Shown: positions 43,712 through 52,606, numbered from the stretch's first letter. The stretch: 64,000 nt of DNA from Clostridium sp. (GCA_023666615.1 JAMPBQ010000001.1:383612-447611), one strand, 5' to 3'. Numbers and translations are program-made. Notes: generated from the sequence alone by a model not told the origin.

Positions 43712-45253
43712 ATGATGGATATAACGCCAATAGTTTCAAGGCTTTTTCGCCCTCGCGTCGATAGGATGTTCGACGACGCTGTTAAGGCGGAAAAATCCCA
43801 GCGTGCTGTGCTGGACTGGCTTATTGGCAAAGGCGTGAATACGCAGTGGGGCGCCGCCCATGGGCTGCGCAAGGGCATGAATTATGAAGAATATCGCAAG
43901 GTCGTGCCTGTAATAGAGTATGAGGAAATCCGCACTGAGGTGATGCGAATGGTAAACGGCGAGGCCGATGTGCTTTGGCCGGGCGTTTGTAGGCGTTTCG
44001 CCCAGTCCTCCGGCACTTCCGGCGGCAAAAGCAAGTTCATTCCTGTCACGAAGGATTCCTTGGATGTCAACCACTATCCCGGCGCCTCGGCGCCTGTGGC
44101 CTTTTACCTGGACGAGAATCCCGCATCGCGCATGTTCTCCGGAAAGGGATTGATTCTTGGCGGCAGCTTTGCCAACGAGCTCGCGTCTTTGCCCGCCGGA
44201 GTGAAAGTGGGCGATCTCTCCGCCAACCTCATAGACGCGATCAATCCGCTTGTGGGCCTTTTCCGCGTGCCGGGCAAGAAGATCGCCCTCATGGCCGACT
44301 GGAAAGAGAAGCTTCCCGCATTGGCGCATGCGGTGGCTAAGGAGAATGTCACAAATATTTCCGGCGTCCCGTCGTGGATGCTTACTGTGCTCAAGCGCAT
44401 TCTTGAGGATGCCGGGAAGACTAATATTTCGGATATTTGGCCAAACCTTGAAGTGTTCTTCCACGGCGGCATAGCTTTTGCCCCATACGCGCGGGAATAC
44501 AGGGAAATCATGCCGATAGGCATGAATTACGTTGAGACATACAACGCCTCTGAAGGATTTTTCGGCACCCAGATTGAATATTCCGAAAAGGCCATGATGC
44601 TCCTTGCCAAGCAAGGGGTGTTCTATGAATTCGTTCCCCTTGAACAGGTGGGGGAGGCTTTCCCCGAAGACGCTGTTCCGCTGTGGGGAGTGGAGCTGGG
44701 GCGCACCTACGCCCTGGTGATTTCCGCCTGCAACGGGCTGTGGCGCTACGCCATCGGCGACACCGTAATGGTCGATCAACGGCACCCGGTAATGATAACC
44801 ATAGCCGGGCGCACAAAGAGCTATATAAACGCCTTTGGTGAAGAGCTGATGGTGCATAACGCCGAGGCGGCGATAGCCAAAGCATGCGCCGCGCAGGGAT
44901 GCGCCATCGCCAACTACACCGCCGCGCCCGTCTACGCTTCAGGCAAGCGCCGCGGGCGCCACCAGTGGATGATAGAATGGGAGCATTCTCCCCGCGATTT
45001 GGAGGCCTTCGCCGACGAGCTTGACCGGCGATTGCAAGAGGAAAACTCCGACTATCAGGCAAAGCGCGCGGGTTCTCTATTCCTTGACCGCCTTGAAATT
45101 GTCGATGCCAAGCCCGGCCTTTTTGACGCCTGGCTGGGGCTGACCGGCAAGCTTGGCGGACAAAGGAAGGTGCCACGACTGTGCAATGACCGCAACATAA
45201 TGGACAAGCTCATAGAGCTAAACGACAATAAATCTAAAAACCCAAATAAATGA
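43712..45253 (+). CDS. GH3-family acyl-acid amido synthetase-like protein
   Basis: This 513-residue protein belongs to the GH3 branch of adenylate-forming enzymes. The ATP-binding P-loop is AQSSGTSGGKSKFIPVT (~97-113), the second ATP motif lies in VETYNASEGFFG (~271-282), and RYAIGDTVMV and TGRTKSYINAFGEEL-like segments complete the site. Plant GH3 proteins join hormones to amino acids; the bacterial substrate is unknown. It has no signal peptide, so it is cytosolic. Its stop overlaps the start of an alkaline phosphatase gene (ATGA), tightly coupling the two. Confidence 0.93.
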   Translation: MMDITPIVSRLFRPRVDRMFDDAVKAEKSQRAVLDWLIGKGVNTQWGAAHGLRKGMNYEEYRKVVPVIEYEEIRTEVMRMVNGEADVLWPGVCRRFAQSSGTSGGKSKFIPVTKDSLDVNHYPGASAPVAFYLDENPASRMFSGKGLILGGSFANELASLPAGVKVGDLSANLIDAINPLVGLFRVPGKKIALMADWKEKLPALAHAVAKENVTNISGVPSWMLTVLKRILEDAGKTNISDIWPNLEVFFHGGIAFAPYAREYREIMPIGMNYVETYNASEGFFGTQIEYSEKAMMLLAKQGVFYEFVPLEQVGEAFPEDAVPLWGVELGRTYALVISACNGLWRYAIGDTVMVDQRHPVMITIAGRTKSYINAFGEELMVHNAEAAIAKACAAQGCAIANYTAAPVYASGKRRGRHQWMIEWEHSPRDLEAFADELDRRLQEENSDYQAKRAGSLFLDRLEIVDAKPGLFDAWLGLTGKLGGQRKVPRLCNDRNIMDKLIELNDNKSKNPNK

Positions 45254-46644
45254 TAAGCAAATTAAAGAAATTGGGCCTCTGCGCTGCGTGTGCGGCTATG
45301 TCCATATCAGCGCAGGCCGCTGCCCCCAAGTATATATTCTATTATATCGGCGACGGCATGGGCATGGGCCCGGCTATGGCCGCGGAAATGTACAACCGAC
45401 AGATTCTCGGCAACGACACTCCCATAACAATGATGCAATTTCCCGTGGCCGGAATGTGCATGACCTACAGCGCAAGCTCGCCCGTCACTGACTCCGCAGC
45501 CGCAGGCACTGCTCTCTCCACCGGAACAAAGACCAAGAACGGCATGCTCGGAATGGCCCCGGATTCCATACCCGTGTACTCAATGGCATCAACCCTAAAA
45601 GCGATGGGATATGGCATCGGAGACATTACCTCAGTTTCCCCCGATGATGCCACCCCGGGAGCCTTCTATGCCCACGTTCCATCCAGAAATATGTCGTATG
45701 AAATTGGTGTTCAAGCGGCCGAAAGCGGATTTGAGTTCATCGGCGGGGCCGGATGGCGCAAGCCCGCAAAGGAGGGAAAGCCTTATCTTTATGATGTTTT
45801 CGCTGAAAACGGCGTGAAGGTGGTCTTCGGTCCTGATTCAGTCCAATACATTGGCGATGCGCAGAAAGTGGTGATGCTTAACCATTGGGGCACAAACCCC
45901 AACGATGTTGGCTACACGATCGATTCAATTGACAACAACCTCTATCTTCCCTTCCTCACCCAGCAATGCCTTGACCACCTGAAGAAGGTGTCGCCCAACG
46001 CATTCTTTATGATGGTGGAGGGCGGAAACATCGACCATGCGCTGCACGCCAATGACGGCGGCGCCGCCATCAAGGAGGTTCTTAATTTCAATCAAGCCCT
46101 TGACATTGCATATGACTTCTATAAGCAGCATCCCGATGAAACGCTTATCGTTGTCACCGCCGACCACGACACAGGCGGCATGGCAATCGGCAATCCCTTC
46201 CTCGGCTATAACGCGAAGCTTGGCCTTTTCGATTACCAAAAAGCGTCAAAGGAAGCTTTCCAGAAAAAAGTGCGGAAGATGCTGGAGGACAATACCGTTG
46301 CATCCTGGGACGAAATGAAGGAAGAGCTCGCCAAAACTTTTGGATTCTGGCAGGGAGTCCCTGTAAACGAAAAGCAGGAAGCGTCTCTCCGGAAAAAGTT
46401 TGAAGATACTTTGTCTAAGCGTGATTCTGACGACCAGCGCACCCTTTATGCCAACTTCAATGGTTTCGTGGCCGAAGTGTTCAAAGTGCTCAATGACGCG
46501 GCGGGCATCGGATTCGTGGCTACCAGCCACACAGGAAATCCTGTGCCGGTATTTGCCGTAGGCGTGGGCGCGGATAAGTTCAAGGGCCTGAACAATAACA
46601 TTGAGATTCCCGTTAAGATTCTTGAAATTGTTGAAGGCAAATAA
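45250..46644 (+). CDS. Alkaline phosphatase
   Basis: This 464-residue periplasmic enzyme has a signal peptide ending in ISAQAA. The metal-binding start is YIGDGMGMG, the nucleophile Ser lies in VTDSAAAGTALSTG, and later ligands lie in EGGNIDHALHAND, VVTADHDTGGM and SHTGNPVPVFA. A cap-like helical insert lies at ~350-420. It should hydrolyse phosphomonoesters with two zinc and one magnesium. It is translated from an ATGA overlap with the GH3-like gene, an unusual pairing. Short TTATAAGAC repeats follow its stop. Confidence 0.95.
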   Translation: MISKLKKLGLCAACAAMSISAQAAAPKYIFYYIGDGMGMGPAMAAEMYNRQILGNDTPITMMQFPVAGMCMTYSASSPVTDSAAAGTALSTGTKTKNGMLGMAPDSIPVYSMASTLKAMGYGIGDITSVSPDDATPGAFYAHVPSRNMSYEIGVQAAESGFEFIGGAGWRKPAKEGKPYLYDVFAENGVKVVFGPDSVQYIGDAQKVVMLNHWGTNPNDVGYTIDSIDNNLYLPFLTQQCLDHLKKVSPNAFFMMVEGGNIDHALHANDGGAAIKEVLNFNQALDIAYDFYKQHPDETLIVVTADHDTGGMAIGNPFLGYNAKLGLFDYQKASKEAFQKKVRKMLEDNTVASWDEMKEELAKTFGFWQGVPVNEKQEASLRKKFEDTLSKRDSDDQRTLYANFNGFVAEVFKVLNDAAGIGFVATSHTGNPVPVFAVGVGADKFKGLNNNIEIPVKILEIVEGK

Positions 46645-46664
46645 AAAATTAAGCGTTATAAATT

Positions 46665-46700
46665 TTATAAGACCTATAAGACTTATAAAACTTATAAGAA
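46665..46700. repeat. Intergenic 9-bp repeat, four units of TTATAAGAC
   Basis: TTATAAGAC, CTATAAGAC, TTATAAAAC and TTATAAGAA follow one another directly, between the alkaline phosphatase and upp genes. A similar GTTATAAATTTTATAAG precedes them. Confidence 0.9.
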
Positions 46701-46719
46701 TAAAAACTGATAATCTCAT

Positions 46720-47373
46720 ATGGAAGTCATTAATTTTGACAAAACGCCCTCTCTCGTGAGCCAGTATATGAGCGAAATGCGCAATGTGGCCGTGCAGAAG
46801 GACAGCATGCGCTTCCGCCGCAATCTTGAGCGCGTGGGAAACGCCATGGCCTACGAAATTTCAAAGACCCTTGAATACAAAGTGGAGAAAACCACCACGC
46901 CCCTGGGCGTGGCGGATTGCCACGTCGTGGCCGACCAAGTGGTGCTTGGCACCATTTTCCGCGCCGGTCTGCCTTTTCATCAAGGGTTTCTCGATTTCTT
47001 CGACCATGCGGAAAACGCATTCGTTTCCGCCTACAGAAAGTATCGCGAGAAGGAGAATTTCGACGTCCTCATTGAGTATCTCGCCTCTCCGCGCATCGAC
47101 GGAAAGGTGCTTGTGCTGTGCGACCCCATGCTCGCTACCGGCTCATCGATGGAGCTCAGCTACCGCGCGCTGCTCACCAAAGGCACCCCCAAGCATGTGC
47201 ATGTGGCTTCGGTGATCGCATCGCAGAAGGCCGTTGACTATGTAAAGTCAGTCTTCCCCGAAGAGAAGACAACTGTGTGGATCGGCGCTGTCGATGATCA
47301 TATCGACGACCACAGCTACATTGTTCCCGGCCTGGGTGACGCCGGCGACCTCTGCTTCGGCACAAAAGAATAA
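46720..47373 (+). CDS. upp: Uracil phosphoribosyltransferase
   Basis: This 217-residue cytosolic salvage enzyme converts uracil and PRPP to UMP. The PRPP-binding motif is LCDPMLATGSSM (~139-150), the flexible loop contains LGTIFRAGLPFHQG and the C-terminal uracil-binding part is VGAVDDHIDDHSYIVPGLGDAGDL-like (in pieces). The length is near the 208-residue norm. It is followed 35 bp later by pfkA on the same strand and could be co-transcribed with it. Confidence 0.95.
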   Translation: MEVINFDKTPSLVSQYMSEMRNVAVQKDSMRFRRNLERVGNAMAYEISKTLEYKVEKTTTPLGVADCHVVADQVVLGTIFRAGLPFHQGFLDFFDHAENAFVSAYRKYREKENFDVLIEYLASPRIDGKVLVLCDPMLATGSSMELSYRALLTKGTPKHVHVASVIASQKAVDYVKSVFPEEKTTVWIGAVDDHIDDHSYIVPGLGDAGDLCFGTKE

Positions 47374-47408
47374 AAACCAATGGCTAATAACTAAAAACAC
47401 CCCAATCT

Positions 47409-48389
47409 ATGTCCGAAATTAAGTGTGTAGGCATACTCACATCCGGCGGCGACGCCCCCGGCATGAATGCCGCTATCAGGGCGGTGACTCGCTCTGCAAT
47501 ATATTCTGGCCTGAAAGTTATGGGCATATACCGCGGCTACCGCGGCCTTATCACTGATGAGATTGTTGAGTTCAAGACCCAGAACGTTTCAAACATCATT
47601 CAGCAGGGCGGCACTATCCTGAAGACCGCGCGCTGCAAAGAGTTTGAGACAAAGGAAGGCAGGCAGCTGGCTTATGACAACCTTAAGCGCCACAATATCG
47701 ACGCCTTGGTTGTTATCGGCGGCGACGGCTCGCTGACCGGCGCTCGCATATTCGCCAACGAGTTTAATATTCCTATCGTAGGCCTGCCGGGCACTATCGA
47801 CAATGACCTTTACGGCACAGACCGAACCATCGGATATGACACGGCTCTGAACACCATTATGGATTGCGTGGATAAAATCCGCGATACCGCCACTTCCCAC
47901 GAGCGCCTGTTCTTCATCGAGGTTATGGGGCGTGACGCCGGCTTCCTCGCCCTCAACGGCGCAATTGCTTCTGGCGCCGAGGCCGCCATCATACCGGAAA
48001 TATCCACGAAGGTCGACCAGTTGGCCGAGCTAATTCAGAATGGATTTCGCAAGAGCAAGAACTCTTCAATCGTGCTTGTGGCTGAAAGCCCAATCACCGG
48101 CGGGGCCATGGGCCTGGCAGAGCGCGTGAAGAATGAGTATCCCTCCTATGACGTGCGCGTCTCTATCCTTGGCCACTTGCAGCGTGGCGGTTCTCCCACC
48201 GCGGCCGACCGCATATTGGCATCCCGCCTTGGCGCCGCCGCTATCGACGCCATCAATGATGACCAGCGCAACGTTATGATTGGCATTCGCAATGATGAAA
48301 TCGTGTACGTGCCATTCGTTAAGGCGATAAAGAATGACAAGAGCATCAATCCCGAGCTCGTGGAGACTCTGCGCCGCCTTTCCATCTAA
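47409..48389 (+). CDS. pfkA: ATP-dependent 6-phosphofructokinase
   Basis: This 326-residue enzyme phosphorylates fructose 6-phosphate in glycolysis. The ATP-binding [18 protein letters not shown] (~9-26), the GGDGSLTGA loop (~103-111) and the catalytic [11 protein letters not shown] (base Asp) are intact. Arg and His substrate contacts lie in [12 protein letters not shown] and [12 protein letters not shown]. The length fits the bacterial A-type tetramer, usually allosterically regulated by PEP and ADP. It is followed 21 bp later by a small secreted-protein gene. Confidence 0.97.
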   Translation: MSEIKCVGILTSGGDAPGMNAAIRAVTRSAIYSGLKVMGIYRGYRGLITDEIVEFKTQNVSNIIQQGGTILKTARCKEFETKEGRQLAYDNLKRHNIDALVVIGGDGSLTGARIFANEFNIPIVGLPGTIDNDLYGTDRTIGYDTALNTIMDCVDKIRDTATSHERLFFIEVMGRDAGFLALNGAIASGAEAAIIPEISTKVDQLAELIQNGFRKSKNSSIVLVAESPITGGAMGLAERVKNEYPSYDVRVSILGHLQRGGSPTAADRILASRLGAAAIDAINDDQRNVMIGIRNDEIVYVPFVKAIKNDKSINPELVETLRRLSI

Positions 48390-48410
48390 AATTCTTAACT
48401 TGAAGACTAT

Positions 48411-48968
48411 ATGAAAAAATTTATTCTGGCCTTTGTGGCCGTGGCGTTCTGCGCCATTGCGGCCTCTGCCATTACTCCCGCGGAATTGGCGGGCACAAAG
48501 TGGAAGTCCAAGAAAATAGAAATGCCTTCGCCCGATGAGAGCGTAAAGGTCACCTCTATCGTTGAGTGCATATTCGAAACTGAAAACACATGCACGGAAA
48601 AACAGGAAGTGACTATGAGCATCTTTGACAAGGAGACAAGGATGAAGATTGATGTATACCTCAAGGCCACGGCCCCTGAGACATACACCGCCGAAGGCGA
48701 TTCAATCACCTTCAAGGGCAATCCCGCCGATGTCAAAGTTGAATGCGAGGATGATGACATTCGCGTTACTTTCCCCCGCGGTGAGTCCAACGCGATAATG
48801 GAGTCAATGATCAAGAGCCAAATTAAGCCTATGATTGACATGCTTCGCCAAGAGATTGGCAAGAGCGTGGATGAGCCTTCTGTGATGAAGGTGCTCGAAA
48901 TGAACGGCAAGAAAGCCGTAGTGGAGAGGGAAAAAATCCAGGTGGAATTTTCCATCAAGAAGATTTAG
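48411..48968 (+). CDS. Secreted protein of unknown function
   Basis: This 185-residue protein has a signal peptide (MKKFILAFVAVAFCAIAASA) and a mature part that begins with an AGTKWKSKKIEM-type strand. Repeated beta-strand-like segments (VTSIVECIFETENTCTEKQEVT, in pieces) suggest a lipocalin-like or similar small barrel. Two cysteines at ~53 and ~60 could pair. I do not recognise the family. It lies 21 bp after pfkA and could be read through from it. A strong bidirectional terminator follows. Confidence 0.75.
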   Translation: MKKFILAFVAVAFCAIAASAITPAELAGTKWKSKKIEMPSPDESVKVTSIVECIFETENTCTEKQEVTMSIFDKETRMKIDVYLKATAPETYTAEGDSITFKGNPADVKVECEDDDIRVTFPRGESNAIMESMIKSQIKPMIDMLRQEIGKSVDEPSVMKVLEMNGKKAVVEREKIQVEFSIKKI

Positions 48969-48991
48969 CCACTTAACCCTTAAATAAAAAA

Positions 48992-49036
48992 AATAGATAG
49001 GCTTCCGCGCATTCATGCGGAAGCCTATCTATTTTT
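48992..49036. terminator. Strong bidirectional terminator
   Basis: AATAGATAGGCTTCCGC and GCGGAAGCCTATCTATT form a perfect 17-bp stem, flanked by A-runs on the left and T-runs on the right. It lies between two convergent genes (the secreted protein and tpx) and should end both transcripts. Confidence 0.95.
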
Positions 49037-49058
49037 TATGCCGTTGCCAAAATTATTT

Positions 49059-49574
49059 CTACTTCAGCGCGGAGAGGGCTGCGTCATAGTTGGGCTCGTT
49101 GGTGATTTCCTCCACAAGCTCGCTGTATTTCACGCGGCCGTCCTCATCAATGATTATCACGGCGCGTGCCAAAAGTCCGGCCAAGGGGCCGTCAACAATT
49201 GTCAGTCCGTAGTCCGCGCCGAATTTCGGATCGCGGAACGCTGAGCCAAAGCTTACGTTTTTAATGTCGTTGGCCGAGCAGAATCTGGCTGCGGCAAAGG
49301 GGAGGTCCATTGACGCGCACACTACAGCCGTGTTTTTCATGCTGGCTGCCTCCTGGTTGAAGCGGCGCACGCTTGCCGAGCACACCGGTGTATCGAGGCT
49401 CGGGAATACGTTCAGCACGATTCTCTTTCCGGCAAAGCTGCCGGCGTCAATCGGCTTGAGGTCTGTGCCTATCAGGGTGAATGCCGGCGCCTTGTCTAAG
49501 GCCTTGGGCACAAGCCCGCATGTATGGCACGGAGTGCCCTGGAAATAGATTGTTTCTACGTTCTTTGCGTTCAT
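49059..49574 (-). CDS. tpx: Thiol peroxidase
   Basis: This 171-residue peroxiredoxin reduces hydroperoxides with thioredoxin. The peroxidatic Cys lies in FPSLDTPVCSASVRRF and the resolving Cys in RFCSANDIKNVSFGSAF. The family C-terminus follows. I chose the ATG at 49574 (MNAKNVETI) because the longer frame adds a basic, non-conserved lead. An extra CHTC near residue 15 is unusual for Tpx and could be a metal or disulfide site, or natural variation. It is transcribed toward the shared terminator. Confidence 0.93.
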   Translation of the reverse strand: MNAKNVETIYFQGTPCHTCGLVPKALDKAPAFTLIGTDLKPIDAGSFAGKRIVLNVFPSLDTPVCSASVRRFNQEAASMKNTAVVCASMDLPFAAARFCSANDIKNVSFGSAFRDPKFGADYGLTIVDGPLAGLLARAVIIIDEDGRVKYSELVEEITNEPNYDAALSALK

Positions 49575-49612
49575 AAAACAAGTGTTTTTTTTGAATTTCT
49601 TTCTTATGGGCG

Positions 49613-50806
49613 TCACCGCAAGAGCGACGCCTTCTGTATAACAATTTCCTCCAGCTGATTGTTGTAGCCGGGAATCACATCCTCCACTATGCCGTCTGAC
49701 CCCACAAGCATTATTGTGGGGAAAAGAGTGATGCCGCAGTTGCGCACGATTGAGCGCGCTGAAATCAAGGCAATTTCTTCCGGCTGTATTTTTCCAAGGA
49801 GCTCAGACGCGTCGGACGCATTGTTGTCGTTGAATGCCCATATCACGTCAACGCTCTGCGGCAATGTTTCCGCCACTGCGCGCACGTCCGCTATTGTTTC
49901 TGCCGCAGTGGAGACCTCGGGATCTATTACAGCTATTATGGCGGGACGGTCAAGCTTGCGTCCGGCCATGTGTTCGGCCCGGTTTTGTCCGTCAAGATAT
50001 TGGCATGAATATGACGGCAGCGGCTTTCCGGCAAGGTTTTCTGAGCGGAATGTGTTTTGCCTATATAGCTCAAATTCTTCCGGCCAATTCGCTATCAGCG
50101 CGTCCTCGGTCAGCTCTATTGGCTTTGAGGCAGAAGGAGCGTATGTCACATCCACCAGCTGCTCGCTGATGGCGCCGGGGCTGTTCACCAGCGAAACGCT
50201 CACCGGAAGCCATGTGTCGTGGTCAAATACATATTCAAATTCTGATGAAACGTATCCCATTGTTTCCTTTTGCCCGTCCACCACGATTCTGCGTTTGCCG
50301 CCCACGATGGTGTCGGGATGAAAATGGTAGCGGTATGACGTATCTTCCGCCATTTCCCTTAGCCTCTGCGCTATGAATTGCGGAAGGTATTCTGAAAATT
50401 GCGCCTGTTGCTGCACGCCGCCCTTCACGCCCGCCGCCGATGTGCTGAAAGGCTCGGGATTCTGGCTGTAGTGGTATTCCTGCAGCTTGTTGTTTCTAAG
50501 CCTGTAGGCGTTTCCGTCAAAATATGCTGAAAAGCCCTTTAATTCAGAGCCGTGCGATTCCGTGGCCCATGTTATGAGATATTGGCATGGCGCCAATGTG
50601 TCGTCCTCCTCAGTTGGCGAGCTTTGGAGTGTCAGTTCATACGCAACAGGGTCTTGCGCCTGGGGCAGAAGCACTTCAAAGTGGGCGTCGGAGATGTAGT
50701 TTTGAAGTCCGTCAATGCGATTGGCAAATTGCCCAACCCCCTCGGCCGAAGCCGTCAGGGGGTTGACAATAAGCATTAACGCGATTAGCGATAAGTTTGC
50801 TCTCAT
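49613..50806 (-). CDS. Secreted protein with LolA-like and thioredoxin-like regions
   Basis: This 397-residue protein begins at the ATG at 50806 with a signal peptide ending in LTASA. The N-terminal ~230 residues are beta-rich with segments such as LKGFSAYFDGNAYRLRNNKL and EFEYVFDHDTWLPVSVSL, like the half-barrel of LolA-type lipoprotein carriers. The C-terminal ~130 residues follow a thioredoxin-like outline (PAIIAVIDPEVSTAAETIADVRA, cis-Pro FPTIMLVGSDG) but no CxxC is seen. This pairing is inferred from sequence pattern, not a family match. Function is unknown. It lies 38 bp upstream of tpx. Confidence 0.6.
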   Translation of the reverse strand: MRANLSLIALMLIVNPLTASAEGVGQFANRIDGLQNYISDAHFEVLLPQAQDPVAYELTLQSSPTEEDDTLAPCQYLITWATESHGSELKGFSAYFDGNAYRLRNNKLQEYHYSQNPEPFSTSAAGVKGGVQQQAQFSEYLPQFIAQRLREMAEDTSYRYHFHPDTIVGGKRRIVVDGQKETMGYVSSEFEYVFDHDTWLPVSVSLVNSPGAISEQLVDVTYAPSASKPIELTEDALIANWPEEFELYRQNTFRSENLAGKPLPSYSCQYLDGQNRAEHMAGRKLDRPAIIAVIDPEVSTAAETIADVRAVAETLPQSVDVIWAFNDNNASDASELLGKIQPEEIALISARSIVRNCGITLFPTIMLVGSDGIVEDVIPGYNNQLEEIVIQKASLLR

Positions 50807-50925
50807 AAGCAAGTGTTGAAACGTGTTTGCAAATAAAACAAGAACCGTGCTGAAATGTTCGGCGCCAGGCCTTTGTTTTTTCAAAAAAAGGAGAAATTTT
50901 TCTCAAGTAGGCGTCCGCATAAATT

Positions 50926-50960
50926 ATTCGCGGGACGCGCATGAGTGCGTCCCGCGAATC
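50926..50960 (-). terminator. Hairpin after the ECF sigma operon
   Basis: ATTCGCGGGACGC and GCGTCCCGCGAAT form a 13-bp stem around GCATGAGT. It lies ~50 bp past the Spy-like stop. It lacks a strong U-run. Confidence 0.7.
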
Positions 50961-51007
50961 AATTTGAAATGAAAAAGTCGGTTTGTTGTCTTGCCCAGGC
51001 CGCGCGC

Positions 51008-51469
51008 TTATTTGCGGCGGTGGTGCTTGACTAATTGTTGGGTGAACTTTCGTTCTGCGTTTTTGAGGCGAAATAATTGTTTCGGGGTTAGGGTGTCTTT
51101 GAATTTCTCGAAATAGAGGAGCTCAACCACGGATTCCCTTCTTTTTTGGTCAAAAAGCGCGAATGCCGCGGCCTGCACTTCTTCGGCCGACGCCGTGGGG
51201 CTGCTGTTGATGGACATTTCCAGGTCTCTTACCTCCTGCGCTATGTCGGTGAGCTGGTCGTCCATTTCGTCGTAGAGGGGGAAGAAGGCCTCCTGCTGGT
51301 CGGTAGACAAGGAGAGCTCCTTGGCGATAAATTCGTGCTTGTACTGCCTTAGCTCCGCCAGCCAAAGGTCGCGCTCTTCTTCAGTCATGGAGTTTTGGCG
51401 CGGCGGCTGGGCCATGGCGCTTGCGCATGCGCAGACAATCAATGCTATGATGGCAAATGTCCTATTCAT
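51008..51469 (-). CDS. Spy/CpxP-like periplasmic protein
   Basis: This 153-residue protein has a signal peptide ending in SAMAQ and a mainly helical mature part with LxxDQQEAFFPLYDEMDD and LTPKQLFRLKNAERKF, two segments of the LTxxQ type found in Spy/CpxP periplasmic chaperones. The start at the ATG at 51469 lies 4 bp after the previous stop; the longer frame would use TTG. It is the last gene of a sigma factor/membrane protein/Spy-like operon, which suggests an envelope-stress module. The function is inferred from fold and position. Confidence 0.75.
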   Translation of the reverse strand: MNRTFAIIALIVCACASAMAQPPRQNSMTEEERDLWLAELRQYKHEFIAKELSLSTDQQEAFFPLYDEMDDQLTDIAQEVRDLEMSINSSPTASAEEVQAAAFALFDQKRRESVVELLYFEKFKDTLTPKQLFRLKNAERKFTQQLVKHHRRK

Positions 51470-51473
51470 TGTC

Positions 51474-51941
51474 TTACTCAATTTCTAAGCTTACCTTTGT
51501 GTATTCTGAATCTTCGCCCTCAAAGGCCTCGTCAAAATCCTTTGAGAGAAGGTCGAGGTCAAAGCCCTCATCCATCATTTGCGACATTATGTCGTACTGG
51601 TCGATTTCGGGCATCACGTATTCATTGACGAATGTCTCATTGGCCAGCGCCTTGCTAAGAGTGGGGGAGAGTGTGACTTGGCCTGTGTTGGAGCTCATCA
51701 GCGTAAACATTTTCAGCATGCACCATACGCCCGCGAACATTGCCGCCATGTAGGCGTACGGACGCACTCGCTCCCAAAAGCTGCGAGGCTTGATGGCGAT
51801 TGGCGCATGCGCCTGCTCCTCATATTCAGTCTTTTCAAGAGAGAGAGCCATTCGGCAGGCGAATTCGGCGAAATAGCCTGCCGGCACGGTCATGCCATCC
51901 CGGGGAGCCTTTTCGTCAAGTATTTTCTTCTCTTGCTTCAT
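51474..51941 (-). CDS. Membrane protein with anti-sigma-like topology
   Basis: This 155-residue protein has a cytoplasmic N-terminus (~1-60), one membrane segment (~63-82, AYMAAMFAGVWCML) and a periplasmic tail rich in Asp and Glu. No zinc-binding anti-sigma motif (HxxxCxxC) is seen. Its place between an ECF sigma gene and a Spy-like gene suggests an anti-sigma or sensor role. I recognise no family. The role is inferred from position. Confidence 0.65.
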   Translation of the reverse strand: MKQEKKILDEKAPRDGMTVPAGYFAEFACRMALSLEKTEYEEQAHAPIAIKPRSFWERVRPYAYMAAMFAGVWCMLKMFTLMSSNTGQVTLSPTLSKALANETFVNEYVMPEIDQYDIMSQMMDEGFDLDLLSKDFDEAFEGEDSEYTKVSLEIE

Positions 51942-52009
51942 TGCTTTTGTTGTTAATAAGATGCAGTGTTATGCTTTGTTTTATTTTGACGGATTTATGC
52001 CGCCATGGT

Positions 52010-52567
52010 TTAATCGTTATCCTGAAAAAATTGCTCAATTTTTTTTGTGGCCAGGTGGTAAGACGCCTTAAGCGCCCCCACCGACGTGCCCAGCACCTCC
52101 GACATGTCTTCGTATTTCATATTGTCGAAGTATTTCATGTTGAACACAAGCCTTTGCTTTTCAGGCAGCGATGCTATCGCTTTTCTCAGCTTAAGCGCCA
52201 GCTCGTCGCCATCGATGTGCTCATCGGCCTCAATCAGGTGAGCCAAGTGCGACCCTTCCTCATCTATGGAAATGTCAAGCCGCTTGCGCTCTTTTTCCAA
52301 ATGGGAAATGGCTTCGTTTATGGCTATCTTGTAGAGCCATGTCGAGAGCTTGGCGTCGCCGCGGAAATTCTCAAGGCTTTGCCAAGCCTTCATAAACGTG
52401 TTCTGCAGCAAATCGTTGGCGTCGTCGTGGTTCTGCACCATGCGGCGAATCTGCCAATATAGGGGCTCCGAATACTGGCTGATGACCTCGGTGAACGCCT
52501 GGCGGCACTGCGCCGGCTGGCGCAGCCTCTCTATCAGCTCGGGGTTCTCTTTGGGGTAATCAGCCAT
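52010..52567 (-). CDS. ECF-type RNA polymerase sigma factor
   Basis: This 185-residue protein has sigma region 2 (AFTEVISQYSEPLYWQIRRM, DANDLLQNTFMKAW, LSTWLYKIAINEAI) and region 4 (LPEKQRLVFNMKYFDNMKYEDMSEVLGTSVGALKASYHLA, in pieces), without region 3. It is in the size range of ECF sigmas, which direct polymerase to stress or envelope genes. The -10-contacting and helix-turn-helix parts are intact. It is the first gene of a three-gene operon with a putative membrane regulator and a Spy-like protein. Confidence 0.93.
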   Translation of the reverse strand: MADYPKENPELIERLRQPAQCRQAFTEVISQYSEPLYWQIRRMVQNHDDANDLLQNTFMKAWQSLENFRGDAKLSTWLYKIAINEAISHLEKERKRLDISIDEEGSHLAHLIEADEHIDGDELALKLRKAIASLPEKQRLVFNMKYFDNMKYEDMSEVLGTSVGALKASYHLATKKIEQFFQDND

Positions 52568-52606
52568 CTTTTGTCTTTTCGCGAATCAGCCTATCATTGT
52601 CGCATA

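Noticed and set aside
43736-44857. 373-codon minus-strand ORF opposite the GH3-family gene
   Set aside because: Its translation is the shadow of the GH3 gene, which has intact ATP-binding motifs on the plus strand.
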